Of a DNA stretch of 64,000 nt, positions 55,331 to 64,000 are shown in pieces. The notes under the pieces are model-generated. The model searched no databases and was not told the origin of the DNA. It saw only the letters and a program-made list of their open reading frames with translations. Positions within the stretch are counted from its first letter, which is position 1. The number at the start of each line of letters is the position of its first letter. Origin of the DNA: Leptothrix sp. (in: b-proteobacteria) (GTDB lineage: Bacteria; Pseudomonadota; Gammaproteobacteria; Burkholderiales; Burkholderiaceae_C); the NCBI GenBank assembly GCA_013822685.1, contig PNKV01000002.1:62001-126000 (forward strand), read 5' to 3'. Position numbers and translations under genes: made by a program.

Positions 55331-56671
55331 ATGAAACCTGTCATTGCGTTGGTCGGACGACCCAACGTCGGCAAATCGACGTTGTTCAACCGCCTGACCA
55401 AGAGCCGCGATGCGATCGTGGCTGACTTCGCCGGGCTGACCCGCGACCGCCACTACGGTGAAGGTCGCATGGGCTCGCGCGAGTTCCTTGTCATCGACAC
55501 CGGTGGTTTCGAGCCCGATTGCACCGAGGGCATCTTCAAGGAGATGGCCAAGCAAACCCGCCAGGCCGTGGCCGAGGCCGATGCCGTGGTGTTCGTGGTA
55601 GATGCCCGAGGCGGCCTGTCCGCACAGGACCATGACATCGCCCGCTACTTGCGCACCGCCAACAAGAAGGTGCTGCTGGCCGCCAACAAGGCCGAGGGCA
55701 TGCAGGAGGGCGTGCAACTGGCCGAGTTCTTTGAGCTGGGCATTGGCGACCCCATCCCCATTTCCGCCTCGCATGGGCAGGGCATCCGCAGCCTGCTCGA
55801 CATGGCGCTGGATGATTTCTTCCAGGGTGAGGAAGACGAGGACGAGCTCGCTGAAGTCGACGCCAATGCGCCCATCAAGCTGGCCGTGGCAGGGCGCCCC
55901 AATGTGGGTAAATCCACGCTTATCAACACCTGGCTTGGTGAAGAGCGCCTGGTTGCCTTTGACATGCCTGGCACCACCCGCGATGCCATCAGCGTGCCTT
56001 TCGAGCGCGAGGGTCAGCGCTTCGAGCTGATCGACACCGCCGGCCTGCGCCGCAAGGGCAAGGTCTTCGAGGCCATCGAAAAGTTCTCGGTCGTCAAGAC
56101 CTTGCAAGCCATCTCTGATGCCAATGTGGTCTTGCTGCTATTGGATGCCACGCAAGGCGTCACCGACCAGGATGCCCACATCGCCGGGTTCATCCTGGAA
56201 TCCGGCCGGGCCGTGGTGTTGGCCATCAACAAGTGGGACGCGGTGGACAGCTACCAGCGCGAGATGTTGGCGCGCTCCATCGAGACCCGCCTTGCGTTCT
56301 TGAAATTCGCGCCCATCCTGCACATTTCCGCCATCAAGCGCCAAGGTTTGGGCCCCGTCTGGAAATCGATCGCAGATGCCTGGGCCTCGGCCACACGCAA
56401 AATGCCGACGCCCATTTTGACGCGTCTGCTGTTGGAGGCGGTTGAGTTTCAGCAGCCCAAGCGTGGTGGTATTTCGCGGCCAAAATTGCGTTACGCGCAC
56501 CAAGGTGGACAAAATCCGCCCATCATCGTCATTCACGGTAATTCGCTGGAACACCTCACGGATTCCTACAAGCGCTACCTCGAAACGCGGTTCAGGGCGC
56601 ATTTCAAGCTCACTGGCACGCCACTGCGAATCCAGACCAAATCGTCCAGCAATCCGTTCGTCGATAAATAG
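55331..56671 (+). CDS. der: ribosome-assembly GTPase Der (EngA)
   Basis: A 446-residue protein with two tandem GTPase domains and a C-terminal KH-like domain, needed for 50S maturation. Both P-loops are GRPNVGKST (about residues 8-16 and 188-196), each with its DT(P/A)G switch ([14 protein letters not shown]) and NKxD-type motif (NKAE and NKWD). The first G4 reads NKAEG rather than NKVD. The end [13 protein letters not shown] is family-typical. It is 18 bp after bamB. Confidence 0.97.
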   Translation: MKPVIALVGRPNVGKSTLFNRLTKSRDAIVADFAGLTRDRHYGEGRMGSREFLVIDTGGFEPDCTEGIFKEMAKQTRQAVAEADAVVFVVDARGGLSAQDHDIARYLRTANKKVLLAANKAEGMQEGVQLAEFFELGIGDPIPISASHGQGIRSLLDMALDDFFQGEEDEDELAEVDANAPIKLAVAGRPNVGKSTLINTWLGEERLVAFDMPGTTRDAISVPFEREGQRFELIDTAGLRRKGKVFEAIEKFSVVKTLQAISDANVVLLLLDATQGVTDQDAHIAGFILESGRAVVLAINKWDAVDSYQREMLARSIETRLAFLKFAPILHISAIKRQGLGPVWKSIADAWASATRKMPTPILTRLLLEAVEFQQPKRGGISRPKLRYAHQGGQNPPIIVIHGNSLEHLTDSYKRYLETRFRAHFKLTGTPLRIQTKSSSNPFVDK

Positions 56672-56767
56672 CGGCTCTTTACCCCCGCTTCACAATCCCT
56701 TCATCGAGCGCAGCTTAGGCGCTGTGTTAAGGTGTCAAGTCCGAAACTTTTCAACACGGAGCATATC

Positions 56768-57013
56768 GTGAGCAACAAAGGGCAACTCCTACAAGACCCC
56801 TTCCTGAACCTTTTGCGCAGAGAACATGTGCCGGTGTCCATCTATTTGGTCAACGGCATCAAACTCCAGGGACACATCGAGTCGTTCGACCAATACGTGG
56901 TGCTGCTTCGCAACACGGTCACCCAAATGGTCTACAAGCACGCGATTTCGACCGTCGTGCCAGGCCGTGCGGTGAATTTCCACGCCAACGACTCGACCGA
57001 AGACGCGGCCTGA
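56768..57013 (+). CDS. hfq: RNA chaperone Hfq
   Basis: An 81-residue Sm-like hexameric RNA chaperone for sRNA-mRNA pairing. Sm1 is [27 protein letters not shown] and Sm2 is [10 protein letters not shown]; the proximal-face QDPFLN motif and a short acidic tail (DSTEDAA) are present. The start is GTG at 56768 with GGAG five to eight bases upstream; the frame is open a further 12 codons, but [14 protein letters not shown] is the family start. Hfq-HflX-HflK-HflC is a conserved order. A 5-bp hairpin (AGCGC/GCGCT, 56707-56723) lies upstream. Confidence 0.97.
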   Translation: MSNKGQLLQDPFLNLLRREHVPVSIYLVNGIKLQGHIESFDQYVVLLRNTVTQMVYKHAISTVVPGRAVNFHANDSTEDAA

Positions 57014-57076
57014 TTTGTCAGCCATGTCTTCACGCTCCTCCAGCACCGCTCCGTGTTGCACTGACGCACTGACGCC

Positions 57077-58339
57077 TTGACATCCTCATCGCAGTCTGTG
57101 CAAAAACCGTCCGATGCACCTCGGGTTGTGCTGGTAGGCGTCGATTTTGGGCCGGGGTCGTCTTTCGACCCCACCCTCGACGAGCTTGCCTTGCTGGCTG
57201 AATCCGCAGGCGATCAGCCTGTTGAAAAGGTCACCGCCAAGCGCAAAGCGCCAGACCCGGCTTTTTTTGTCGGCTCTGGCAAGGCCAACGAGATCAAAGA
57301 GCTGGTCACCTTGCACCAAGCTCAAGCCGTGATCTTCGATCAGGCACTTTCTCCTGCTCAACAGCGCAATCTTGAACGTCACCTGGGCGTTGAGGTCCTG
57401 GACCGCACCGGGCTGATTCTTGAGATCTTCGGCGCCCGCGCCCGAAGCCACGAAGGCAAGCTGCAAGTCGAGCTGGCCCGGCTGAAATACCTGTCCACTC
57501 GCCTCGTACGTCGTTGGTCCCACCTGGAGCGCCAACGTGGCGGCGCCGGCATGCGTGGTGGCCCTGGTGAAACCCAGATCGAGCTCGACCGCCGCATGAT
57601 CGACCAGCGCATCAAGTCGCTCAAAGAACAACTGGTCAAGGTCAAGCGCCAGCGCAACACCCAGCGCCGCTCACGTGAACGCACAGGCACGTTCCGGGTT
57701 TCGCTGGTGGGCTACACCAACGCGGGCAAGTCGACCTTGTTCAATGCCTTCACGAAGGCGGGTACCTACGCGGCCGATCAATTGTTCGCCACGCTGGACA
57801 CCACCACGCGGCAGTTCTACCTGGCCCAGGCCCAGCGCAGCGTGACCTTGTCCGACACCGTGGGTTTCATTCGCGATCTTCCTCACACGCTGGTGGAGTC
57901 TTTCGAAGCAACCCTGCAAGAGGCGGCCGAGGCCGACGTGCTGCTCCATGTGGTTGACGCCGCCAGCCCCGTGTTGATGGAGCAACTGACCGAAGTGATT
58001 CGCGTGCTGGGCGACATTGGCGCGGCCGAGATCCCCCAAGTGCTGGTTTTCAACAAGTGTGATTGCCTGCCCGAGCACCAGCAGCCCCGGCACAGCCTTG
58101 ACGTGTTCGAACTGCCCTCCGGGCGCCGCTGCCTGCGTGTTTTTGTCAGCGCCTTGCGGGGGCAAGGGCTCGACGTGTTGCGGCAAGTCATTGCCGAGGC
58201 CGCCATGAATGGCTTGGGCGATGACCCTGGCGCGTTTCCCGGTTTGCAAAGCCCATTCACAATGCACAATCCCGACAACTCTCAACAGGAGCCCGATGCC
58301 GGACTCCTGGAAACTCCTTCGACGACTGTCCAATCATGA
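57077..58339 (+). CDS. hflX: ribosome-splitting GTPase HflX
   Basis: A 420-residue GTPase that dissociates stalled or heat-damaged ribosomes. The HflX N-terminal domain shows DPAFFVGSGKANEIKELV and RTGLILEIFGARARSHEGKLQVELARLKYLSTRLVR, then the glycine-rich GGAGMRGGPGETQIELDRR linker. P-loop is GYTNAGKST, G3 is DTVGF and G4 is NKCD. The start is uncertain: TTG 57077 (used here) or GTG 57098, neither with a Shine-Dalgarno. The stop overlaps hflK by four bases. Confidence 0.95.
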   Translation: MTSSSQSVQKPSDAPRVVLVGVDFGPGSSFDPTLDELALLAESAGDQPVEKVTAKRKAPDPAFFVGSGKANEIKELVTLHQAQAVIFDQALSPAQQRNLERHLGVEVLDRTGLILEIFGARARSHEGKLQVELARLKYLSTRLVRRWSHLERQRGGAGMRGGPGETQIELDRRMIDQRIKSLKEQLVKVKRQRNTQRRSRERTGTFRVSLVGYTNAGKSTLFNAFTKAGTYAADQLFATLDTTTRQFYLAQAQRSVTLSDTVGFIRDLPHTLVESFEATLQEAAEADVLLHVVDAASPVLMEQLTEVIRVLGDIGAAEIPQVLVFNKCDCLPEHQQPRHSLDVFELPSGRRCLRVFVSALRGQGLDVLRQVIAEAAMNGLGDDPGAFPGLQSPFTMHNPDNSQQEPDAGLLETPSTTVQS

Positions 58340-59724
58340 ACATGCAATCCCTGGAGCCAGGCCAAGTGCCTGAAAGCCCTCGCCAGCCAGCCTTGAGTGT
58401 GCTGGCTGCCGCAGCTCAATTGGTCGCCGGCACTGCTCGGCGTCTGGGCTGGCTGAGCCGTCGGGCGCTCAAGCTCGCTTTGCCGCAGTCCGCCGGGCCG
58501 CAAGTGGTCTACAACAATGGCCGCAATGATGGCCCGCCTGACCTTGACGAATTGTGGCGAGACTTCAACCGCAAGCTCAGCGGCCTGTTCGCAGGCAAGG
58601 GCGGTGGTGACAACAACAGCAGTCCCGGCGGCGGTCTGTCCCCCGACGGCAACAACGCGGGCATTGGGGTTGGTTTGATCGCGGGCCTCGTGGCCCTGAT
58701 CTGGCTGGGCAGTGGCTTCTTCATCGTCCAGGAAGGTCAGCAGGCTGTGGTGATGTCCTTCGGACGCTTCAGCCACACAGCCGAAGCCGGCTTCCAGTGG
58801 CGCGCGCCGTACCCCTTCCAAAGCCATGAAATCGTCAACCTGACCCAGTTGCGGTCGATCGACGTGGGCACCAATTCAGTCATGCAGGCGACCGGTTCGC
58901 GCGAGTCCTCCATGCTGACCCGAGACGAGAACATCGTTGACATCCGCTTCACGGTTCAATACCGCTTGAGCGATGCCCGCCAGTACCTGTTCGAGAACCG
59001 CAGCTCTGACGAAGCCGTGGCGCAAGCCGCTGAATCAGCTGTGCGTGAGATCGTGGGCAACAGCACCATGGACTCGGTGCTGTACGAGCAGCGCGATGCG
59101 ATTGCCGCTGAGCTGGTCAAGTCCATCCAGGCGCAGGTCAACAAGGTCAACGCTGGCGTGATCATCGCCAACGTCAACGTGCAGAGTGTGCAGGCGCCCG
59201 AGCCCGTGCAAGCTGCATTCGATGACGCCTTTAAGGCTGGCGCTGACCGCGAGCGCGCCAAGAACGAAGGCCAGGCTTACGCCAATGACGTGATCCCCAA
59301 GGCGCAAGGCACGGCCGCACGTCTTCGTGAAGAAGCGGCTGCGTATTCCGCCAACGTGGTGGCCCACGCCGAAGGTGATGCACAACGCTTCAAGTCGGTG
59401 TTGACCGAGTACCAGAAGGCACCCGGCGTGACGCGTGATCGCCTCTACATTGATGCCATGCAGCAGGTGTACGGCAACGTGACCAAGGTCATGGTGGATT
59501 CCCGCTCGGGCTCCAACTTGCTCTACTTGCCGTTGGACAAGATTGTTCAAATGAGCGCGTCGGGTAACGCACCCACCACCGGCTCGACCAGCACGCCAGT
59601 TGCCCCTGGCAGTGCGGCAGTGGCCGACACTGGCAGTGCCGCGGCGACAGGTGGGTCCCCGACCGCCGCCGCAGACCCTCGATCACGTGACGGCTTGCGC
59701 GGCCGTGAACGTGATAGTCGCTGA
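58336..59724 (+). CDS. hflK: HflK, SPFH-domain modulator of FtsH
   Basis: A 462-residue membrane-anchored SPFH/band-7 protein that forms a cage with HflC around the FtsH protease. A Gly/Asn-rich segment (about 75-110) precedes the membrane helix (about 112-132, VGLIAGLVALIWLGSGFFIV). The SPFH domain follows (QEGQQAVVMSFGRFSHTAEAGFQW onward), then the helical coiled region ending RLYIDAMQQVYGNVTKVMVD. The last 65 residues are Ala/Gly/Ser/Thr rich and end in a basic RSRDGLRGRERDSR. It is overlapped with hflX and followed by hflC. Confidence 0.95.
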   Translation: MNMQSLEPGQVPESPRQPALSVLAAAAQLVAGTARRLGWLSRRALKLALPQSAGPQVVYNNGRNDGPPDLDELWRDFNRKLSGLFAGKGGGDNNSSPGGGLSPDGNNAGIGVGLIAGLVALIWLGSGFFIVQEGQQAVVMSFGRFSHTAEAGFQWRAPYPFQSHEIVNLTQLRSIDVGTNSVMQATGSRESSMLTRDENIVDIRFTVQYRLSDARQYLFENRSSDEAVAQAAESAVREIVGNSTMDSVLYEQRDAIAAELVKSIQAQVNKVNAGVIIANVNVQSVQAPEPVQAAFDDAFKAGADRERAKNEGQAYANDVIPKAQGTAARLREEAAAYSANVVAHAEGDAQRFKSVLTEYQKAPGVTRDRLYIDAMQQVYGNVTKVMVDSRSGSNLLYLPLDKIVQMSASGNAPTTGSTSTPVAPGSAAVADTGSAAATGGSPTAAADPRSRDGLRGRERDSR

Positions 59725-59747
59725 ATGTCAAAGGCAAGGAACCTGAC

Positions 59748-60641
59748 ATGAACCGCATTGGAATCTTCGTGGCCGGCGCTCTGCTGGTCATCATCATCCT
59801 GGCCTCGACCTTGTTCGTGGTTGATCAACGCCAATTCGCCGTGGTCTACGCCCTGGGCGAGATCAAGGACGTCAAGAGCGAGCCCGGCCTCAAATTCAAG
59901 CTGCCAGCACCGCTTCAAAATGTGGTCTTCTTGGATCGGCGCATTCAGACGCTTGACAGCGTCGAGGCGCGTCCCATCTTCACCGCAGAAAAGAAGAGCC
60001 TGGTCATTGACTGGCTGGTGAAGTGGCGCATTGCCGATCCACGCCAGTTCATCCGCAACAATGGCACGGACATCCGCAACATCGAGAATCGCCTCAGCCC
60101 GATCGTGCAGGCCGCGCTCAACGAAGAAGTGACCAAGCGAACGGTCGGGGCCGTGCTGTCCACCGAACGTGAGAAGGTCATGCAGGGCGTGGTTCAACGT
60201 CTGGCCGACGATGCCAAGGCCTTCGGCATCGTCATCATGGACGTGCGCATCAAGCGGGTTGATTTCTCGGCCAACATCACCGAGTCGGTCTACCGCCGGA
60301 TGGAGTCCGAGCGCAAGCGCGTGGCCAATGAACTGCGTTCCACCGGTTTTGCCGAAAGCGAAAAAATCCGCGCTGATGCGGATCGTCAACGCGAAATCAT
60401 CGTGGCAGAAGCCTACCGAGATGCCCAGAAAGTCAAAGGCGAGGGCGATGCCAAGGCATCGGCCATATACGCCGAGGCTTTCGGCAAGGATCCCCAGTTT
60501 GCGCAGTTCTACCGCAGCCTGGATGCTTACCGGGCCACTTTCCGCAGCAAGACGGACGTGATGGTGCTGGACCCCAATAGCGAGTTTTTCAAAGCCATGC
60601 GCGGCAACAGCGGCGGCGCGCCCGCAGCTGCCCGCAAGTAA
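59748..60641 (+). CDS. hflC: HflC, SPFH-domain modulator of FtsH
   Basis: A 297-residue partner of HflK. The N-terminal membrane helix (GIFVAGALLVIIILASTLFVV) is followed by the SPFH domain (DQRQFAVVYALGEIKDVKSEPGLKFKLP) and a long helical stretch with the conserved YRRMESERKRVANELRSTGFAE and GEGDAKASAIYAEAFGKDPQF. Both subunits face the periplasm. The gene lies 23 bp after hflK. In many relatives a small DUF2065 gene follows; here the next 167 bp hold only inverted repeats. Confidence 0.96.
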   Translation: MNRIGIFVAGALLVIIILASTLFVVDQRQFAVVYALGEIKDVKSEPGLKFKLPAPLQNVVFLDRRIQTLDSVEARPIFTAEKKSLVIDWLVKWRIADPRQFIRNNGTDIRNIENRLSPIVQAALNEEVTKRTVGAVLSTEREKVMQGVVQRLADDAKAFGIVIMDVRIKRVDFSANITESVYRRMESERKRVANELRSTGFAESEKIRADADRQREIIVAEAYRDAQKVKGEGDAKASAIYAEAFGKDPQFAQFYRSLDAYRATFRSKTDVMVLDPNSEFFKAMRGNSGGAPAAARK

Positions 60642-60646
60642 AAGCC

Positions 60647-60663
60647 CAGGGGGGCATCCCCTG
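60647..60663 (+). other. hairpin just after hflC
   Basis: CAGGGG (60647-60652) pairs with CCCCTG (60658-60663) around GGCAT, six bases after the hflC stop. No U-tract follows. Confidence 0.45.
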
Positions 60664-60677
60664 AGTGCTGCAGCAGT

Positions 60678-60723
60678 CACCTGAACCTGGACTTTTTGAA
60701 CAAGGATTCCATTGGTTCAGGTG
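60678..60723. repeat. 10-bp perfect inverted repeat between hflC and hisZ
   Basis: CACCTGAACC (60678-60687) and GGTTCAGGTG (60714-60723) are exact reverse complements with 26 bases between. A shorter palindrome GTCAA-A-TTGAC lies at 60752-60762. The element could be a protein-binding site or a leader stem; it has no U-tract. Confidence 0.5.
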
Positions 60724-60745
60724 CAGATTCGTGCCGAGGAAAAAT

Positions 60746-60780
60746 TTGGCCGTCAAATTGACGCCAGACCCCGGTAAAAT
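60746..60780 (+). promoter_or_regulatory. candidate hisZ promoter region
   Basis: TAAAAT at 60775-60780 lies in the 13-mer CCCGGTAAAATCC that also occurs before acpP. TTGGCC (60746-60751) is 23 bp and TTGACG (60758-60763) 11 bp upstream, so neither -35 is well spaced. Confidence 0.3.
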
Positions 60781-60808
60781 CCTGTTTTTAATCCCCTCCC
60801 AATTTCTT

Positions 60809-61993
60809 ATGTCGTCTGCTTGGCTGCTGCCAGAGCACATTGCCGATGTCTTGCCTGCTCAGGCTAGACGCCTGGAAGAGTTGCGCCGAACCTGGTTGGA
60901 CGCAGCGCGTGGTTGCGGCTACGAGTTGGTGATGCCTCCCTTGCTGGAGCACATCGAATCCCTGCTCTCAGGCACCGGTCATGCGCTCGACCTCAAGACC
61001 TTCAAGTTGGTGGACCAGCTCAGCGGTCGCACGCTGGGTGTTCGCGCCGACAGCACGCCCCAGGTTGCCCGCATTGATGCCCACTTGCTCAACCGCGACA
61101 GCCTGACCCGGCTTTGCTATTGCGGCCCGGTGTTGCACACGCGTCCGGCCAGCCCACACGCCAGCCGCGAACCCTTGCAGTTTGGTGCCGAGATATTTGG
61201 CCATGCAGGCCTGGAAGCCGACCTGGAGGTTCAGGAGCTGGCCCTGGAAGGCTTGCAGGCCATTGGCCTCAAAGGCCTTGTCTTGGATCTGGCCGATGTG
61301 CGGCTGGTCCAAGGCGTGCTGCAGGGCCTGAACGTGGCCGACCGCCTGGACGATGCCACTCAAGATGCATTGCTGGCCGCGCTGGCCGCCAAGGATGCCG
61401 CCACATTGCGCGAGCTGGCTAGCCCTTGGTCACCGCAAGCCGTCCAGGCCTTGGTGGCCTTGACCCGCCTGTACGGCGACGAAGAAATCCTGGCCGAAGC
61501 AAGGCGTGTGTTGCCTGATCATCCCTTGGTGCGTGCTGCCCTCGATGATCTGCAATGGTTGGCCTCGCATTTGCGCCGCTCGCACCCCGACGTGCGCATT
61601 GGCTTCGACTTGGCCGATCTCAGCGGTTACGCTTACTACAGTGGCTCGCGCTTTGCCGTCTATGGCGAAGGCCATGCCGACGCTCTGCTGCGGGGTGGCC
61701 GCTACGATGAAGTTGGCGCCATTTTTGGGCGCCGCCGTCCAGCGGTGGGCTTCAGCCTCGATCTCAAAATCGTCGGTGATCTGCTGTCCGGCCGTGATGG
61801 TTCGGCGGTTCGGTCGGCGATTCGCGCGCCGTGGGGCGAGGATCCCGCATTGCGCCAAGCTGTGCGTCAACTGCGTTTGGAGGGGCACACCGTGGTGTGT
61901 GTGCTACCTGGTCATGAACACGAAGTCCAAGAGTTTGACTGCGACCGCGAGTTGGCGCTGCTCAATGGACAGTGGTCGGTGCGTTCGCGCTGA
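60809..61993 (+). CDS. hisZ: ATP phosphoribosyltransferase regulatory subunit HisZ
   Basis: A 394-residue HisS-like protein that lacks aminoacylation function and activates the short-form HisG in the first step of histidine synthesis. It opens [27 protein letters not shown], shows class II motif remnants ([31 protein letters not shown]), and [20 protein letters not shown] and [25 protein letters not shown] 60809 fits the family start but has no Shine-Dalgarno. hisG is not in the window. It is normally followed by purA, as here. Confidence 0.94.
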   Translation: MSSAWLLPEHIADVLPAQARRLEELRRTWLDAARGCGYELVMPPLLEHIESLLSGTGHALDLKTFKLVDQLSGRTLGVRADSTPQVARIDAHLLNRDSLTRLCYCGPVLHTRPASPHASREPLQFGAEIFGHAGLEADLEVQELALEGLQAIGLKGLVLDLADVRLVQGVLQGLNVADRLDDATQDALLAALAAKDAATLRELASPWSPQAVQALVALTRLYGDEEILAEARRVLPDHPLVRAALDDLQWLASHLRRSHPDVRIGFDLADLSGYAYYSGSRFAVYGEGHADALLRGGRYDEVGAIFGRRRPAVGFSLDLKIVGDLLSGRDGSAVRSAIRAPWGEDPALRQAVRQLRLEGHTVVCVLPGHEHEVQEFDCDRELALLNGQWSVRSR

Positions 61994-63418
<1,425 letters not shown>

Positions 63419-63477
63419 AGCCCGATTTGGCCATGGCACTCAGTCACAGCATCAGAGATCACGAGATAGGAGACCCC

Positions 63478-63999
63478 ATGCTCACCGATGACGGCAAGCA
63501 CTTGTATGTGTCTTGGGAGGAGTACCACCACCTGACCGAGCGCCTGGCGCTACAGGTGCATCAATCGGGCTGGGAGTTTGACCAGATCCTGTGCTTGGCG
63601 CGCGGGGGCTTGCGGCCCGGCGACGTGCTGTCCCGCATTTTTGACCGTCCTCTGGGCATCATGGCGACCAGTTCCTACCGCGATGACGGCGGCACTTTGC
63701 AGGGCCGCCTGGACATGGCTCAGTACATCACCATGCCCAAGGGTGAGTTGGCAGGGCGCGTGTTGCTGGTCGATGATCTGGCCGATTCGGGCGTGACTTT
63801 GCGTGCCGTGGTGGATCGCTTGCGCAGCATGCCAGCCATCACCGAGTTGAAGTCGGCCGTGCTGTGGGTCAAAGGGGTGTCGAGCTACACGCCAGATTTC
63901 TACGTTGAAACCTTGCCCACCAGCCCCTGGATTCATCAGCCCTTCGAGGACTACGACACCTTGCGGCCCGAGGCATTGCTCAAGCGATTTCAGGTTTGA
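63478..63999 (+). CDS. phosphoribosyltransferase (type I)
   Basis: A 173-residue PRTase. The PRPP-binding signature is VLLVDDLADSGVTL, and the N-terminal RGGLRPGDVLSR is the usual Arg-Gly-Gly hood motif (LARGGLRPGD). These resemble the xanthine/guanine-type or Hpt-like enzymes; the nucleobase cannot be told. ATG 63478 is preferred because AGGAGA lies 8-13 bases upstream; ATG 63433 and TTG 63415 are longer in-frame options. It follows purA, which fits purine salvage. The stop TGA sits at 63997-63999, one base from the window end. Confidence 0.9.
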   Translation: MLTDDGKHLYVSWEEYHHLTERLALQVHQSGWEFDQILCLARGGLRPGDVLSRIFDRPLGIMATSSYRDDGGTLQGRLDMAQYITMPKGELAGRVLLVDDLADSGVTLRAVVDRLRSMPAITELKSAVLWVKGVSSYTPDFYVETLPTSPWIHQPFEDYDTLRPEALLKRFQV

Positions 64000-64000
64000 C

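Noticed and set aside
54248-56107. 619-codon frame on the minus strand across bamB and der
   Set aside because: Both genes on the plus strand are certain and the minus-strand product shows no domain or signal; it is a mirror of codon bias.

Overview
The window is a 64 kb stretch of a high-GC bacterial chromosome made almost entirely of core housekeeping genes. Gene order and protein sequences point to a betaproteobacterium of the order Burkholderiales. Diagnostic runs are fabG-acpP-fabF, rpoE-rseA-mucD-lepA-lepB-(DUF4845)-rnc-era-recO-pdxJ-acpS-nagZ, lnt-glyQ-glyS-gmhB and rlmN-pilW-rodZ-ispG-hisS-yfgM-bamB-der-hfq-hflX-hflK-hflC-hisZ-purA. One PEP-CTERM-tagged protein suggests a lineage with an exosortase, as in several Aquabacterium/Leptothrix/Rubrivivax-type genera; the genus is a guess. 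I see no rRNA, tRNA, insertion sequence, prophage, CRISPR array or toxin-antitoxin pair.

Layout. 1-1.9 kb: end of the fatty-acid synthesis cluster. 1.9-6.1 kb: an unknown membrane protein, then sigma-E, its anti-sigma factor and a DegP/MucD protease, with a sigma-E-like promoter between rpoE and rseA and no rseB. 6.1-6.5 kb: a gene-free interval with two terminator-like hairpins and a perfect DnaA box. 6.5-14.7 kb: a tightly packed translation, secretion, RNA processing and cofactor operon ending in a bidirectional terminator. 14.8-18.6 kb: RNase E on the minus strand with an approximately 700-nt structured leader, divergent from rluC. 18.6-21.6 kb: rluC, a HAD phosphatase, a small Rieske protein and an SppA-like protease. 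21.6-29.8 kb: mainly minus-strand genes (HDOD protein, chalcone-isomerase-like exported protein, hslU, hslV, a duplicated TPR/STAS-like protein, dksA, COG0523 GTPase), with coaX on plus. 29.9-37.1 kb: corC-lnt-glyQ-glyS-gmhB-(M48/YgjP-type peptidase). 37.2-39.5 kb: the most accessory-looking part, an exported PEP-CTERM sugar dehydrogenase convergent with an MBL hydrolase. 39.6-47.3 kb: carbonic anhydrase, aceK, bamD, rluD, scpB, rluB. 47.4-64 kb: ndk followed by the long rlmN-to-purA cluster and a phosphoribosyltransferase.

Functional themes are envelope stress and outer-membrane assembly (RpoE/RseA/MucD, BamB, BamD, Lnt, LepB, HflKC, YfgM), rRNA modification and ribosome assembly GTPases (RluB/C/D, RlmN, Era, Der, LepA, HflX), and RNA turnover (RNase E, RNase III, Hfq). 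No complete new system stands out. The best leads are the internally duplicated TPR/STAS protein upstream of hslVU, the RGG-rich and Gln/Asn/Gly-rich tails on RNase E and RluB, the structured rne leader, the single-cysteine DksA beside a histidine-rich COG0523 GTPase, and structured intervals before scpB and hisZ. Start sites were chosen by family length, Shine-Dalgarno matches and overlaps; several remain ambiguous and are marked.
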